Positions 44,784 to 55,241 of a DNA stretch of 64,000 nt are shown one piece after another. A program made the translations under genes and the position numbers. The DNA is from Lasiodiplodia sp. COLG20 (lineage: Eukaryota; Ascomycota; Dothideomycetes; Botryosphaeriales; Botryosphaeriaceae). Under the pieces are notes generated by a model, which saw only the letters and a program-made list of their open reading frames with translations, did no database searches and was not told where the DNA came from. The stretch covers positions 7,192,001 to 7,256,000 of the forward strand of contig VNWV01000001.1 of the NCBI GenBank assembly GCA_009801085.1, given 5' to 3'. Position 1 is the first letter of the stretch; each line of letters opens with the position of its first letter.

Positions 44784-46690
44784 ATGACAGCAGAAGACGA
44801 CAACTACTCCGTCCAGGCCGAAGCCACGCGCATCCTGCACGAGCGGCTGTTGAACGACGCGCAGCTGGCGCTGCCGCAATCCTTCACCGAGGCGGCGCGC
44901 AAGGTGCGCATCGTCGGCGACGACCCCAAGCCGTTCGTGCCGACGCCGTGCAAGATTACCGAGTCGGCGGCGGCGCTGACGGGGCTCGTGGCCGCGGCGG
45001 CCAGCGCGGTGGCGGCGGAGCGGTATGGTATCGGATACCAGGACGTCGAGGTTAATACGTAAGAAAGCCCCTTCTCTTATTTTATGTTTTTCTTCCCCTT
45101 ATTTTTTCCTTGGTTACTTTGGCGAATGAATGAAGAGGAAAGGATAAGAGAAGGGATGAAAAAGCATAACCCCTGATGGATAACGGCCGTTTGGAACATC
45201 TGCAATATGAGACCACAAACCACCAAGAGCCGCAACGCAAAAAAAACAGACACTGACACCAAACCAGCGACCTCTCCACCCTCTTCATCGAATCTGTCCT
45301 CCTTCCCACCGTCGGCCCCTCAAAGCAATCCTTCCTCACCCACCCCACCCTAACCGCCCAATTCGCCGCCGGCGACCTGCACCAAACCTCCAAGCCCATC
45401 CACCAAGAAGCCACCAACGTCTACCGCACGCGCGACGGCCGCTGGTACCACCTGCACGGCTCGATGAACGCGACGCCGACGATGACCATGGTCGGCGTCC
45501 CCGAGCAGGACGTCACCCGCGACGAGGCCATCGCCATCTACGCCGACGTCGTGGCCAAGTGGGACGCGGCCGAGCTGGAGCGCCGCGCCAACGACGACTT
45601 CCGCCAGGCGGGCGTGACGTGCCTGACGCCGGATGAGTTCTTCGCGTCGGAGCAGGGGAAGGTCATGGGTGCGGAGCCGCTGTGGAGTCGGCAGGAGGTG
45701 CCCACGCCCGGGGCGAGCCCGTGGCCGGAGGTCAGCGCGGATGGGTTCAAGCCGCTGGCCGGCGTGCGCGTCATTGACTTCTCGCGCGTCATCGCGGCGC
45801 CGGTGATATCCAAGGTGCTGGCCGTGCTGGGCGCGGATGTGATCAAGGTGACGAACAAGAACCTGCCGGACCTGTCGATCCTGTGGATGGACCTGAGCAC
45901 GGGGAAGCGCGACGCGCACGTCGACCTAAAGACGGAGGAAGGCAAGCAGGCATTTGCCGAGCTGGTCAAGGGCGCGGACGTGCTGGTTGACGGGTACCGC
46001 CCCGGTGTGCTGGAGCGGCTGGGGTTCACGAGCGCGGGGCTGCGCGAGATCAATCCGCGCTTGGTGTACGCGAGGGAGAATTGTTATGGGTTTAAGGGTC
46101 CGTTGGCGCATCGGTCGGGTTGGCAGCAGATTAGCGATTGTTTGGTGGGCATTTCGTGGTTGCAGGGCAAGTTTATGGGGTTGGATGAGCCGGTCGTGCC
46201 GCTGCTGCGTGAGTTACCCTCTTGCTCCTTCATCATCGACACCTCCGCTGACTGACTGATACCCACAGCGAACTCCGACTACCAAACCGGCCTCATCGGC
46301 GCCGCAGCCATCCTGCACGCGCTGCTCGAGCGCAGCAAGCGCGCCGTCACCTTCGACATCGACGTCAGCCTGACGCAATACAACATCTGGTACTACCGGC
46401 TGGGCCAGTACGACGAAGCGCAAAGCGCCGCCCTGCGCGCCCGCAACGAAGGGTTCCACGTGCGGCACTACGACGAGATGCAGACGCTGCTGTGGAAGAG
46501 CCACGCCGCCATCAAGAAGGCCCGGCCCGACCTGTTCCAGCACCCCGAGTGGTTCTGGAAGATGAGCGGGAGCGAGTGGGGCATCGACGAGGAGATTGAG
46601 ATCTTGGCCCCCGCGTTCAAGTTTGAGAAGTCGAAGTTGGGGTACAAGGTGCCGTCCGGGTCGAGGGGGAGGTCGAAGCCGGAGTGGTAG
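44784..46690 (+). CDS. Family III CoA-transferase (CaiB/BaiF type) with atypical order
   Basis: Three exons, 44784-45058, 45268-46208 and 46269-46690, give 545 aa. From about residue 240 it has the CaiB/BaiF blocks LAGVRVIDFSRVIAAPV, LGADVIKV, RPGVLERLGF, INPRLVYA, NSDYQTGLIGAAAILHALLE and FDIDVSLTQYN. Family members include formyl-CoA transferase, alpha-methylacyl-CoA racemase and carnitine CoA-transferase. The first 230 residues look like the second half of a family III domain (TESAAALTGLVAAAASAVAA, DVEVNTDLSTLF, YRTRDGRWYHLHG). The order is therefore second half, first half, start of second half again, as in a permuted or duplicated-and-trimmed protein. It likely loads the pathway acid onto CoA or epimerises it. 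The exact reaction cannot be told. Confidence 0.85.
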
Positions 46691-46788
46691 GGGTGTGTGT
46701 AGTGCAGGTTGAAGCAGAGTCGGAGAGAGAATCTACTAGGCCTGTGAATCAAGAACAGCACAATAAAATTCTTTTTGACATAACCGTG

Positions 46789-49317
46789 CTAAAACAAGTT
46801 GAAGTCTTCCAACAGACCAGTCGACAAGTCCTGCCAGTTCCACGTAAACGGAAGAGGTATGTCGGACAGCAAGTCGATCCCCGCAAACCCCGAGTCTATG
46901 CCACAAAGATCGGGAAAGCTCAAACCGGACATGGATTGCTCCGCCGGGGCAGAGGTCGGGCCTCCCGCTCCTTGGCTCACGCCGCCGCCCATGCGGCTGG
47001 GTGTAGACGGAAGAACGCTTTCGTGCCCCAGCCCTGAGACAGCAGAAAACTGAACGCCATCAGCTGAAGGCGACGGCTGAGAACTGCCAGACCTTGCGCC
47101 GCCACTTCCATCTGGTTGATCAGCATCTGGTCTGACCCTGCCTTTATGGACAGCAGCGCGCGCAATGCGGATAAGTTCGTGGCCGACTGTCACCATAGGC
47201 CGAACGAACGAGTCCTCCTGGTTGACCATGGCCCTGGCCATAAAGGCAACGGCGTCATGGATAGCCTGGAGGTGCATCTCAGCGTCGGCATCGTCGGGTT
47301 GCTGCAGGATGCAGACGAAGAACAGCATCATGGCCTGCACGGGGCGGTGGGCCTGTTCCCTAGCCAGTGTTAGCTCTCACCTTACAATAAAACGGAGTTC
47401 GTGGATAGGTACCATATGAAACTCGTGCACTCCCTTGGAACCTGCCCCAGCAACCTCACAATCTCATGCGCAGCGCCCAGACACACCTCAGCGCCCGGAA
47501 AGCTACTGGCCGCCGACGACGCAGCAGCGTCCCTCCTCGCACCGCCGCACCGCCTACTCCGCAGCGAACTGAAGTGCCGCTGCCACGTCGCACTATGCAC
47601 CGTAATAACGCAGCTCTGATACGCGAGCAGCAAACCCGCCACATGCAGCCACTGGCCCCCCCATTCATCCTCCAGCCTCCCCCCGCTCCACCCCATCGTC
47701 GTCCCCCCCGGCACCATGCAACTCCACTCCTCCAACTCCCTTCCCAACTCCCTCACATCTTCCTCCAGCACCTCCGTGTCCTTCCCCACCGCGCACGCCG
47801 CGAAGATGCGGCCGTACACCCTACCCTCAACCACCGCAAACCTTGCCTGCGCGCGCAGGTAGCTCAGCACCGCAGCGCCGCGGCGGTCCACGACAATACC
47901 CAGATTATCCGGCGGCGCGGCCGCCGGCAGCGGCACGCCGATGTCGTCGACGCTGTGCGTGCACGGCCGCCCCGTGCGGAATGAGGCGCTGGAGTCGAGG
48001 ATCAGCGCGATCCAGAAGACGCGCAGGCGCTGCTCGCGGTCGGCTGCGGGGGTGAGTGCTGGGTGGTCGGTGGCAGGTGGGGCCGGGCGGTGCAGGCCGG
48101 CGGAGTGCGAGAGGCGCACGGCGGCGGCGGTGAGGAAGAAGAAGGGCTGTGGGTTGGGCGTGCCGCGGAAGAAGCTGGCGAGGGCGAGGAGGGCTTGCAC
48201 GGAGAGAAGGCTGGTGCTGCGCATGAGGAGGGCGAGGAGGACTTCCAGCGCGTTCTTGGCGTAGGCCCAGGCGCGGTCGGCGAGGGCGCGGTTTTGTGGA
48301 TGCGATTGCTCGGCGCGGCGGCGTTGGGAGAGGGCGAGGACGGCGTTGAGGGCGGCGGTCCAGGCAGGGTCGTCGTGGGTTGTTGCGTTGCTGGTGGCGC
48401 CGCCGGGCTGGTATTGGCGGCCGAGCAGGGCCATGAAGGTCGGCGGGTGGAAGATGGGTACGACGGTGTTGTAGTTGTCGAAGAACTCGGTGACTAGCGC
48501 CAATGCTTCGTCCCAGGGCGGGAGGGCCGTCGACGTGCTGGTTGGCCATAGCGATTGCAGCAGCGGATGGGTCCATTTAGCCCAGCTGCCGCCTCCGCGC
48601 AGCGGCTGCTCGAGCCGGTGACGCAGCGAGGTGTCGGAGGTGCGGGATTCTAGCCACTGCAGGCCGTCCGGCGATAGGATTGAGATGCTCGACGAGGGGC
48701 CTCTTGACCTGTCAGCGACGCCATCTCTCGTGTTTCCTGTCCGCAGGCTGCATACCGAAGTATCTCATCTCGCCTGTGTTTTCGAGCACGATGGTTCCGC
48801 GGCCTCCGCTGACTTCCGATGCTGCTGACGGCTGTTGACTGTCATTCTCAGGCTCTTGCTGGGATACATCCCCTGAGGCTTCAGCCGCTGAGGCGTGCTG
48901 CGGCGATTGATATTGGCTGAGAGTTGCTTCGAGATCGTGGATGCGTGCTTCAAGGTGCCGGGGATGGCTCGGTCTGACAGACGCGTTAATCTAGTTGTTA
49001 TGTGTCTTGGAACTCTGCACACACTTCTCAACCCGAGGACGCGTCTGTCTGTCGATGGCATCCGAGTAGTGGCAGCCCGCTCCGTTCTGAGTACATTGCG
49101 AGCAGGTGGGACGCGTTCCGCTGCATTTTGTTCGCTTCTGACGGCACGAATCGCACGCCTTGACAACGTCAGCAGTGACCTCGTGCAGGCAGCCGGACGA
49201 GAACGGACTTTGGCGATACGGCGCTTCCAGCCGCGTGGTCGAGGGGAGGGCGTCGGGGTTGGATGAGTTTGACGTGCTTGCTGCATTGTGGTACAGCCGA
49301 GCAACGCTGGGGTCCAT
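46789..49317 (-). CDS. Zn2Cys6 transcription factor, likely cluster regulator
   Basis: Four exons: 49317-49025, 48973-48756, 48700-47413 and 47359-46789. They close to 789 aa. The zinc cluster is at residues 55-82: Cys55, 58, 65, 72, 75 and 82 in ACDSCRQKRTKCSGTRPTC and onward. A short coiled coil follows (HLEARIHDLEATL), then the usual linker RYFGPSSSISILSPDG. The middle is a fungal-specific transcription factor domain (FFDNYNTVVPIFHPPTFM; FFFLTAAAVRLSHSAGLHR; RVFWIALILDSSASFRTGRP). The C-terminus is Ser/Pro/Gly-rich and ends in an acidic, aromatic tail fit for activation. It sits in the middle of the metabolic genes, convergent with the CoA-transferase gene (98 bp apart), which suggests a pathway-specific role. 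Confidence 0.9.
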
Positions 49318-49568
49318 TTGCGCGACACAATCCCTCCGCGAAGTCAGCTGAACGCGCGCCGAGTGACATCATCGCGAACCACAAAATAGTTTCATTCGAC
49401 TCTCATCATTGATCCGCACCTTTCATCAATTCATAGGAAACCGTATGTGTTTCATCACGATAGCAGAATCGCCGGGTAAGTCAAGCGAGCAGGTCCCGAA
49501 ATATCATGGATTCCAAGTAAGTACTAGAAAGCTATCAAATATATACAATCATTCCATCATCGTTCCAT

Positions 49569-50528
49569 CTACGGGTTGTAGCTGATAACCTCAAGGTTCT
49601 TCACTGCGTAAACCGTGTCTGCATCTCGTTAGCACCAGCGGCCTTCAACCAAGCACAACTAGACAACTTACCGGTCGTCGGTCCGGGGGAGCCAGAAGAG
49701 CCCTCCATCTGCAAGTTGATGATGCTGTCGACGTCAGCGAGAAGAAATAAATACCGAGGCAACGGAGCACTTACAGCCAGAAACCGGCACCGACGTAGCC
49801 CTTGCCGACCTGGGTGGTGATGAGCTGGCCGTCCATGTAAAAGTTGATGGAAACATCGCTGCCGTTCTCGTCACGCAGCTCGGCCTTGATGTCGTGGAAC
49901 TCGGTCGGGGTGGGGTACTCGACGTCCTTGGCCGTGACCTCGGAGCTGGTGTTGAACGTGTTGAACGAGATGTCGCCCGAGCCTAACGCATTTCCATCAG
50001 CACCAACAACAACAACAACAAATACTTATTTCACTCACCCTTCCACTCAGCCATATCGATCTCCGGCGGCCAGCCCTCCGTCGCCGTCAGCCAGAACGCG
50101 GGCCAGGTGCCGCGATCCGTCGTGGCCAGGAAGCTCGCCGAGAAGTCGAGCCCACCACCCGCCTCGACGACGAAGTGCTGCTTGGCGTGCACGGCGCCGG
50201 ACAGGTAGTTGATGGCGGTGCCGCCGCTGGTGGCGGGCTGGCCGGAGGCAGGCTTGGCCGTGATGGTCAGCTGGCCCGCCGGGTCGATGGCGATGTACTC
50301 GTGGTCGTCGCTGTCGCCCTGCATGCGCGCCGACCCGTTGTGGTCGCTGCCCCACGGGTACAGGTAGTTGAAGTACTCCTCCAGGCTCGAGTAGTCGTCG
50401 AAGCACGTGTTGGGGATGAGCGTCGTGCCGGATTGGCGTTTAGGTGTGGTGTTGGGCTTGTGCTTCTGCTGCACCGCGGCGGCCGAGGCGCCGGCAATGA
50501 GGAGGGCGTGGAGGATGGCGGATTTCAT
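49569..50528 (-). CDS. GH16 family endo-beta-glucanase-like enzyme (secreted)
   Basis: Four exons: 50528-50039, 49982-49775, 49724-49672 and 49618-49569. They give 266 aa. Residues 1-17 are a signal peptide (MKSAILHALLIAGASAA). The GH16 catalytic motif ExDxxE is WPPEIDMAEW, with Glu156 as nucleophile, Asp158 and Glu161 as acid/base. WPAFWLTATEGWPPEIDM is the family block. GH16 enzymes act on beta-1,3 or beta-1,3/1,4 glucans and related polymers. There is no GPI signal or binding module. The start at 50528 was chosen because it begins the signal peptide. The longer frame to 50588 would bury it and run over the TATA box. It may be a bystander in the cluster, since its substrate class differs. 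Confidence 0.92.
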
Positions 50529-50587
50529 GGTTGCGGATGCAGGACCTGGGTTGCTTGATCGAATTGAGCGGAGAGAGACAATGGGCA

Positions 50588-50595
50588 TTTATATA
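50588..50595 (-). promoter_or_regulatory. TATA box of the GH16 gene
   Basis: The minus strand reads CTATATAAA, centred about 63 bp upstream of the ATG at 50528. Confidence 0.55.
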
Positions 50596-51645
50596 GCCAG
50601 AACAGACATGATGGGCGGCCTTGCATCTGCGCATCTTGCTCGCCTTGTGTGTGTGCCTGGCATGATGTTTCAAAGCGTGTTTTGCAGCCCCCCCGTCGCC
50701 CGCCGGAGCGCGGGTTCTGGCCGCGGCCGGATTGGTGGTTTGGTGTTTCTCCTGTTCGACAAAAGCGGGGACGGATCGAGTTTCAGGAAGTTTCCCGTCC
50801 CCGACCGGCTCGGGTACGAGTCGATCTGCAATTCGAGGGGCAGAAGGCTGCCGATCATGCCGTTTCGTGCGCCATCCCCATGTCTATAGCCGCCGGAGAG
50901 AGGATTGGGAATACGAAAGGAACAAGAAGGTGTGATCCTCGTGTGACGCTAGAGATACACTACAACAGCATCCACCGGAGGCGGACGTCTAAATATGCCG
51001 CGGAATATTTAGAAGTGTGGAGAGGATGGATGACGCATTGGATTGTTGACAGCCCGGGGAACGTCGGCTGCGGGCGGCCCGCTGCTGCTCCCCGCTTGCT
51101 TGGTTTCACCCGCTTTCTCCCTTCTCTTTCGCAAACCAACACTTGACGTTTCGATGCCACATTGACCACTTGTCGGTGTATTTTCGTGACTTTTCGGTTG
51201 AATTGCTAGCGTGGTCTTAATCTCCTTAGCAAACCTGTGCAAAGCTTATTTCAAGATGCAAATACGCGTACGTACCAGTCAAGCGACAACGGAGTGGAAA
51301 GGTGCTGAATAAACATTTAAGCATAGAGTGCAATAGCGGCGGGCTGTCGTGTCTAGCAGCAAAATAAACTTATGGTTACGTAGGCGTTCTCGTAGCCCAC
51401 TACAGCATTATCCAATCGCATCTTTAGGAGCTTCGCATAAGCATTTCCGCTTTCAGCCGCGCTTGTTTCGCAACGAAGTAAGCTTTCGACGCCACGCTGA
51501 GATACATAGGCAGAGCAGGATGTCGTGAGGCTGCGCCAAGGGTACTGCCAGCCAGCCGCAATCCTGTCCCTTTCCCGAGGATTCTCAGATGCGGGGAAAC
51601 TGTCTATGAGGCATCTCGGTCAACTTCGGCTGCTGCCTGCACCAC

Positions 51646-51653
51646 TTATATAT
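51646..51653 (+). promoter_or_regulatory. TATA box of the SDR gene
   Basis: TTATATAT lies about 70 bp upstream of the ATG at 51721. Confidence 0.5.
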
Positions 51654-51720
51654 GAGGAACGTTTCCTGCAGCCTGCATCAAACTTTCAAAATTTCTACTT
51701 TACCATAATCGCAATCAATC

Positions 51721-52913
51721 ATGACCGAAATCAAATTCAGAGACCAGGATCTCCATGCCTTGAAGGACAAAGTCATCCTCATCACCGGCAAGCATCCTCG
51801 CTTCTCAACATGTCTGTAGATCAGAATGAACTAACCATTTCACTTCTCAGGTGGCTCATCCGGCATTGGACTAGCGACCGTCTCCATGGCTCTCGAATAT
51901 GGAGCAAAAGTCGTTATGGGAGACCTGAACCCCCCTCCAACGAACATCACAGAGCACGCAAGCTTCACCTACGTCCCGCTCAACGTGACATCCTGGACGG
52001 CGCTATCCGACATCTTCGAGAAAGCATTCTCGAAGCACGGCAGAATCGACCACGTCTTCGCTAACGCTGGTACGTCCACGCACGCCTCGCACTCAAATCT
52101 CCACTAACCCACCCCAGGCATCCCTCCCCGCACCACGCTGCTCGAAGACAAGCTCGACAGCAACGGCAAGCTCCAAGAACCCGACTACACCGTCATCGAG
52201 GTCAACCTCAAGAGCGTGCTCAACACCACCGCCCTGGCCCTGCACTACATGCGAAAGCAGCAGCCGGCCGGCGGCAGCATCGTGCTGACCGCATCAGCAT
52301 CCAGTCCGTCCTCTCCCCCCTCCACCCAACCACACCCCCGCTAACCCCAGCAGGCTTCCAGCGCTTCGCCGCCGTCGACTACAGTACGTCCTCCCCCTCC
52401 CCTCCTCCCCAAAACTCCCACAACTAACCTCCTCCACTCCCCACAGCAACCGCCAAACACGGCGTCCTCGGCCTCATGCGCTCCATCGTCCCCACCCTCA
52501 GCAAATCCTCGTCGGGCACCACCCAACCCATCCGCGTCAACGCCATCGCCCCGCACTGGACCGACACCGGTCTGGCCCCCGGCGCCGTCCTCCGCGCCAG
52601 CGGCGCCATCTGCATGACGCCCGCCGGGCCAGCGCGGTCGGCGCTGGCGCTGATGGCAGACGGGCGCTACAACGAGGCGCTGGTGTTCTCGCAGGCGCTG
52701 GTCGATGCGAGCGGTGATGGGGCGGATGGGGAGGGCGTGGTGTATAGGGAGTTGGACGAGGGGTTGCTCGCGGCGACGAAGGCGATGTGTGCGGGGCAGG
52801 GTCCGAGCTTGGATGAGACGATGGAGAAGATTGTGGAGGTGAAGGGGAAGAGGGAAAGGGCCGAGGTGGTGGAGGGGTTGGAGGTGGGTGCGGGGGGTGT
52901 CAGAAAATTGTGA
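51721..52913 (+). CDS. Short-chain dehydrogenase/reductase (classical SDR)
   Basis: Five exons, 51721-51787, 51851-52069, 52118-52303, 52351-52383 and 52447-52913, give 323 aa. Joining exons 1 and 2 creates ILITGGSSGIGLATV, the TGxxxGIG cofactor loop, only if the first intron uses a GC donor (GCAAGC). NAG is present in VFANAGIPP. The catalytic Ser is in VLTASAS and the Tyr-Lys pair in DYTTAKHG, formed across a 33-nt exon and the last intron. It resembles 15-hydroxyprostaglandin-dehydrogenase-like fungal SDRs. It likely oxidises or reduces an alcohol/ketone step of the cluster pathway with NAD(P). Asp (GDLN) after the second strand suggests NAD preference. The last 60 residues are an extra charged tail. 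Confidence 0.88.
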
Positions 52914-53213
52914 CGGAGGCCACATGTGCTGGCAGGAGGTGATCATCACGGAAGGCGGATGCGATGCGGATCCGCGTGGCTGCAGGTTGGGGTTGTACGG
53001 GCGTGGGGAAAGGTTATTGGTGGGTGGTGGTGGGTTGTCTTGGCTGAGAGGGGGATGCCAGGGGGGGTTACCGGTAGCCGAACCCCGCGGCGGCTGCTTA
53101 CGACGTCATGATGTTTCTCTATTTATACGACTCTGTGTTGCGGAGCTCTTGTGAATTGCGTGTTTTTCGAACCATTTTGCAGCATTGAACGTCTATACCG
53201 TCTCGTCCAAAAC
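52914..53213. other. Short spacer with promoter of the ThDP enzyme gene
   Basis: 300 bp, GC-rich at first, with a TATA-like TATTTATA at 53120-53127, about 90 bp upstream of the next ATG. The two genes are in the same direction. Confidence 0.4.
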
Positions 53214-55187
53214 ATGGCGTTTCCATTGACCTTCCCGAAAAGTAGGGAGCTGACCGGAGGAGATCTCCTCGCCCAATCACTGAAGCAGCTTGGCACCGAA
53301 GTGGCATTTGGCCTGCACGGCGGCCATCTTGATGCCTTCCTCGTGGGCTGCGAGACCATTGGCATCCGTCTCGTCGACACGCGGCACGAGACGGTGGCCG
53401 TACAGGCCGCGGAAAGCTACGCAAAAATGACAGGGAAGACAGGCGTATGCTTCATCACCGCGAACAGCGGGTCAGCTTCCACCACTCCAATTAGCCTGCA
53501 TCCAAAAAATCAATCCACTAAACAAATCCACAGCTTCTCCAACGGCCTCCCCGGCCTCGCCACCGCCTTCGCAGACCGCAGCCCCATCCTCTGCATCACC
53601 TCGTCGGTGCCGCTGCGCGACCAAGAAAACAACTCGCTGCAGGGCCAAATCGACCAGATCGTCGCCGCGCGGCCGCTGACCAAATTCGCCCACCGCGTCA
53701 CCTCCGCCGAGGACCTGCCCCGGCTGGCCGCCCACGCCGTGCACGTCGCGACGGCCGGGGCGCCGGGCCCCGTCCTCCTCGACATCCCCATCGACGTCCT
53801 CTTCTCCCCCATCCACACGCCGCTCATCTCCTGGGGCTCCGTCCGCAGCGCCCCCGCACACCTCCCCGGCCCCTCCCGCGGCGCCGTCGCCGAAGCGGCG
53901 TCGCTCATCCGCAGTGCCGCCAGGCCCGTCCTCATCCTCGGCACGGGCGCCGCGACGTCCCCCTCGGGCGCCTCCGCGCTCCGCAGCTTCGCGGCGGCCG
54001 CGCCGGGCGTGGCGATCGTGACGAGCGGCAAGTTCGCGCGGCTGGATGCGCTGTACGCCATCAAGACGTACGCAGGCGCGGCGAGTAGCCTGGCCGCGGT
54101 GCAAGCGGGAGGGAAGCCAGCGCCGGATTGCGTGGTGTTGGTTGGTGCGAGGACGGGGATGTATCTGGGCGGGCAAAGTGGCGGGGTTGTGCCGAAAGAC
54201 GCGGGGTGTCGGATCGTGCAGATCGATACGGATGGCGGGGAGATAGGAAGGACTTTCCCCGTCGCGGTGGGGATGGTGTCGGATGCGGCGGAGGCGCTGG
54301 GGGCGCTGGCTGCTGCCCTGTCCTCCTCGACCGCGTCCTCCGCCTCCGCGGGGAAGAAGAGCGGCGGGGACGACGCCTGGCTCCAATCCCTCCTCGCCCT
54401 CCGCACCGCGCCCAGCCCCTTCGACGCCGCGCCCAAGGTCGTCCAGGAAACAGGCCTGCCGCACCCGCACCACGCGCTGACGGCCTTCTTCGCGGCACTC
54501 CCGCGCGACTCCCGCCCCATCATCGTGCTGGATGGCGGCGAAGTGGCGCTCTGGGCAGGTCCGGTCGCCGGTGCTGCCGCCGCGGCCGCCGCAGAGGGTG
54601 AAGGGTGCAGGCCCGCGGCGCTGATGTCGTCGACGGGGTACCTGGGGTTCCTGGGTAATGGGTTCGGGTACGCGTTGGGGAGCGCTGTTGCCGCCGCTGA
54701 GACGGCGGGGACGGAGGAGGGGGAGAAGAGCAACAAGAGCAACAAGCCGCTGGTCATCCTGATCACGGGCGACGGCGCAGCGGGCTTCCACTTCATGGAA
54801 CTCGACTCGTTCGCGCGGCACGGCCTGCGCGTCTTGACCGTCGTCGTGAATAACGCGTGTTGGGGCATGAGTCGGAACGGGCAGGACCTCGTGTACGGCG
54901 GGAAGACGCCGGCGCGGCCGGTCAGCGGGTTGAGTGCGGCGGTGGACTATGCGGCTGTGGCGAGGGGGTTGGGGTGCGCGGGGGAGAGGTGCGAGAGGTT
55001 GGAGGATGTCGCGCCGAAGGTGAGGGTGTTGTTGAAGGGCGGGGTGGGGGCGGCGTGCTTGGATTTGAGGGTTAGTGCGAAGCCGACGCATCCCGGGACG
55101 GAGGCGATGGTGAGTATGGTGGATGATGAGAGGGTGGTTGTGGTGCCGTATTACGATAACGTGCCGCGGCCGCACTATAAGCTTTGA
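53214..55187 (+). CDS. ThDP-dependent enzyme (acetolactate synthase/2-hydroxyacyl-CoA lyase-like)
   Basis: Two exons, 53214-53470 and 53534-55187, give 636 aa. The 63-nt intron is a multiple of three and free of stops, so retention would keep the frame, but splicing restores TANSGFSNGLPGLATAF, the family order. The N-terminal Pyr domain has GLHGGHLDAFL and the catalytic Glu in TRHETVAVQAAESYAK. The C-terminal PP domain has the ThDP/Mg motif GDGAAGFHFMELDSF, ending VVVNNACWGM. The central domain is present. Relatives include acetolactate synthase, ILVBL/HACL lyases, oxalyl-CoA decarboxylase and benzoylformate decarboxylase, and residues alone do not choose between them. The C-terminal tripeptide YKL is not a standard peroxisomal PTS1. 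Several Ala-rich loops are inserted. Confidence 0.88.
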   Translation: MAFPLTFPKSRELTGGDLLAQSLKQLGTEVAFGLHGGHLDAFLVGCETIGIRLVDTRHETVAVQAAESYAKMTGKTGVCFITANSGSASTTPISLHPKNQSTKQIHSFSNGLPGLATAFADRSPILCITSSVPLRDQENNSLQGQIDQIVAARPLTKFAHRVTSAEDLPRLAAHAVHVATAGAPGPVLLDIPIDVLFSPIHTPLISWGSVRSAPAHLPGPSRGAVAEAASLIRSAARPVLILGTGAATSPSGASALRSFAAAAPGVAIVTSGKFARLDALYAIKTYAGAASSLAAVQAGGKPAPDCVVLVGARTGMYLGGQSGGVVPKDAGCRIVQIDTDGGEIGRTFPVAVGMVSDAAEALGALAAALSSSTASSASAGKKSGGDDAWLQSLLALRTAPSPFDAAPKVVQETGLPHPHHALTAFFAALPRDSRPIIVLDGGEVALWAGPVAGAAAAAAAEGEGCRPAALMSSTGYLGFLGNGFGYALGSAVAAAETAGTEEGEKSNKSNKPLVILITGDGAAGFHFMELDSFARHGLRVLTVVVNNACWGMSRNGQDLVYGGKTPARPVSGLSAAVDYAAVARGLGCAGERCERLEDVAPKVRVLLKGGVGAACLDLRVSAKPTHPGTEAMVSMVDDERVVVVPYYDNVPRPHYKL

Positions 55188-55241
55188 GGAGAGGGTTGGG
55201 TCATGGCGTTCGTCGAATTATTTATGTACTGCGAGTTTTAT

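Larger units (their letters stand above)
50529..51720. other. Divergent promoter region of GH16 and SDR genes
   Basis: About 1.2 kb between divergent genes, with a TATA box at each end (50588-50595 and 51646-51653). Frames within it are short and unconvincing. Confidence 0.5.

Noticed and set aside
53472..55175. Antisense frames of 567 and 452 codons across the ThDP enzyme gene
   Set aside because: They are Arg/Pro/His-rich shadow translations of GC-rich coding DNA without any domain.
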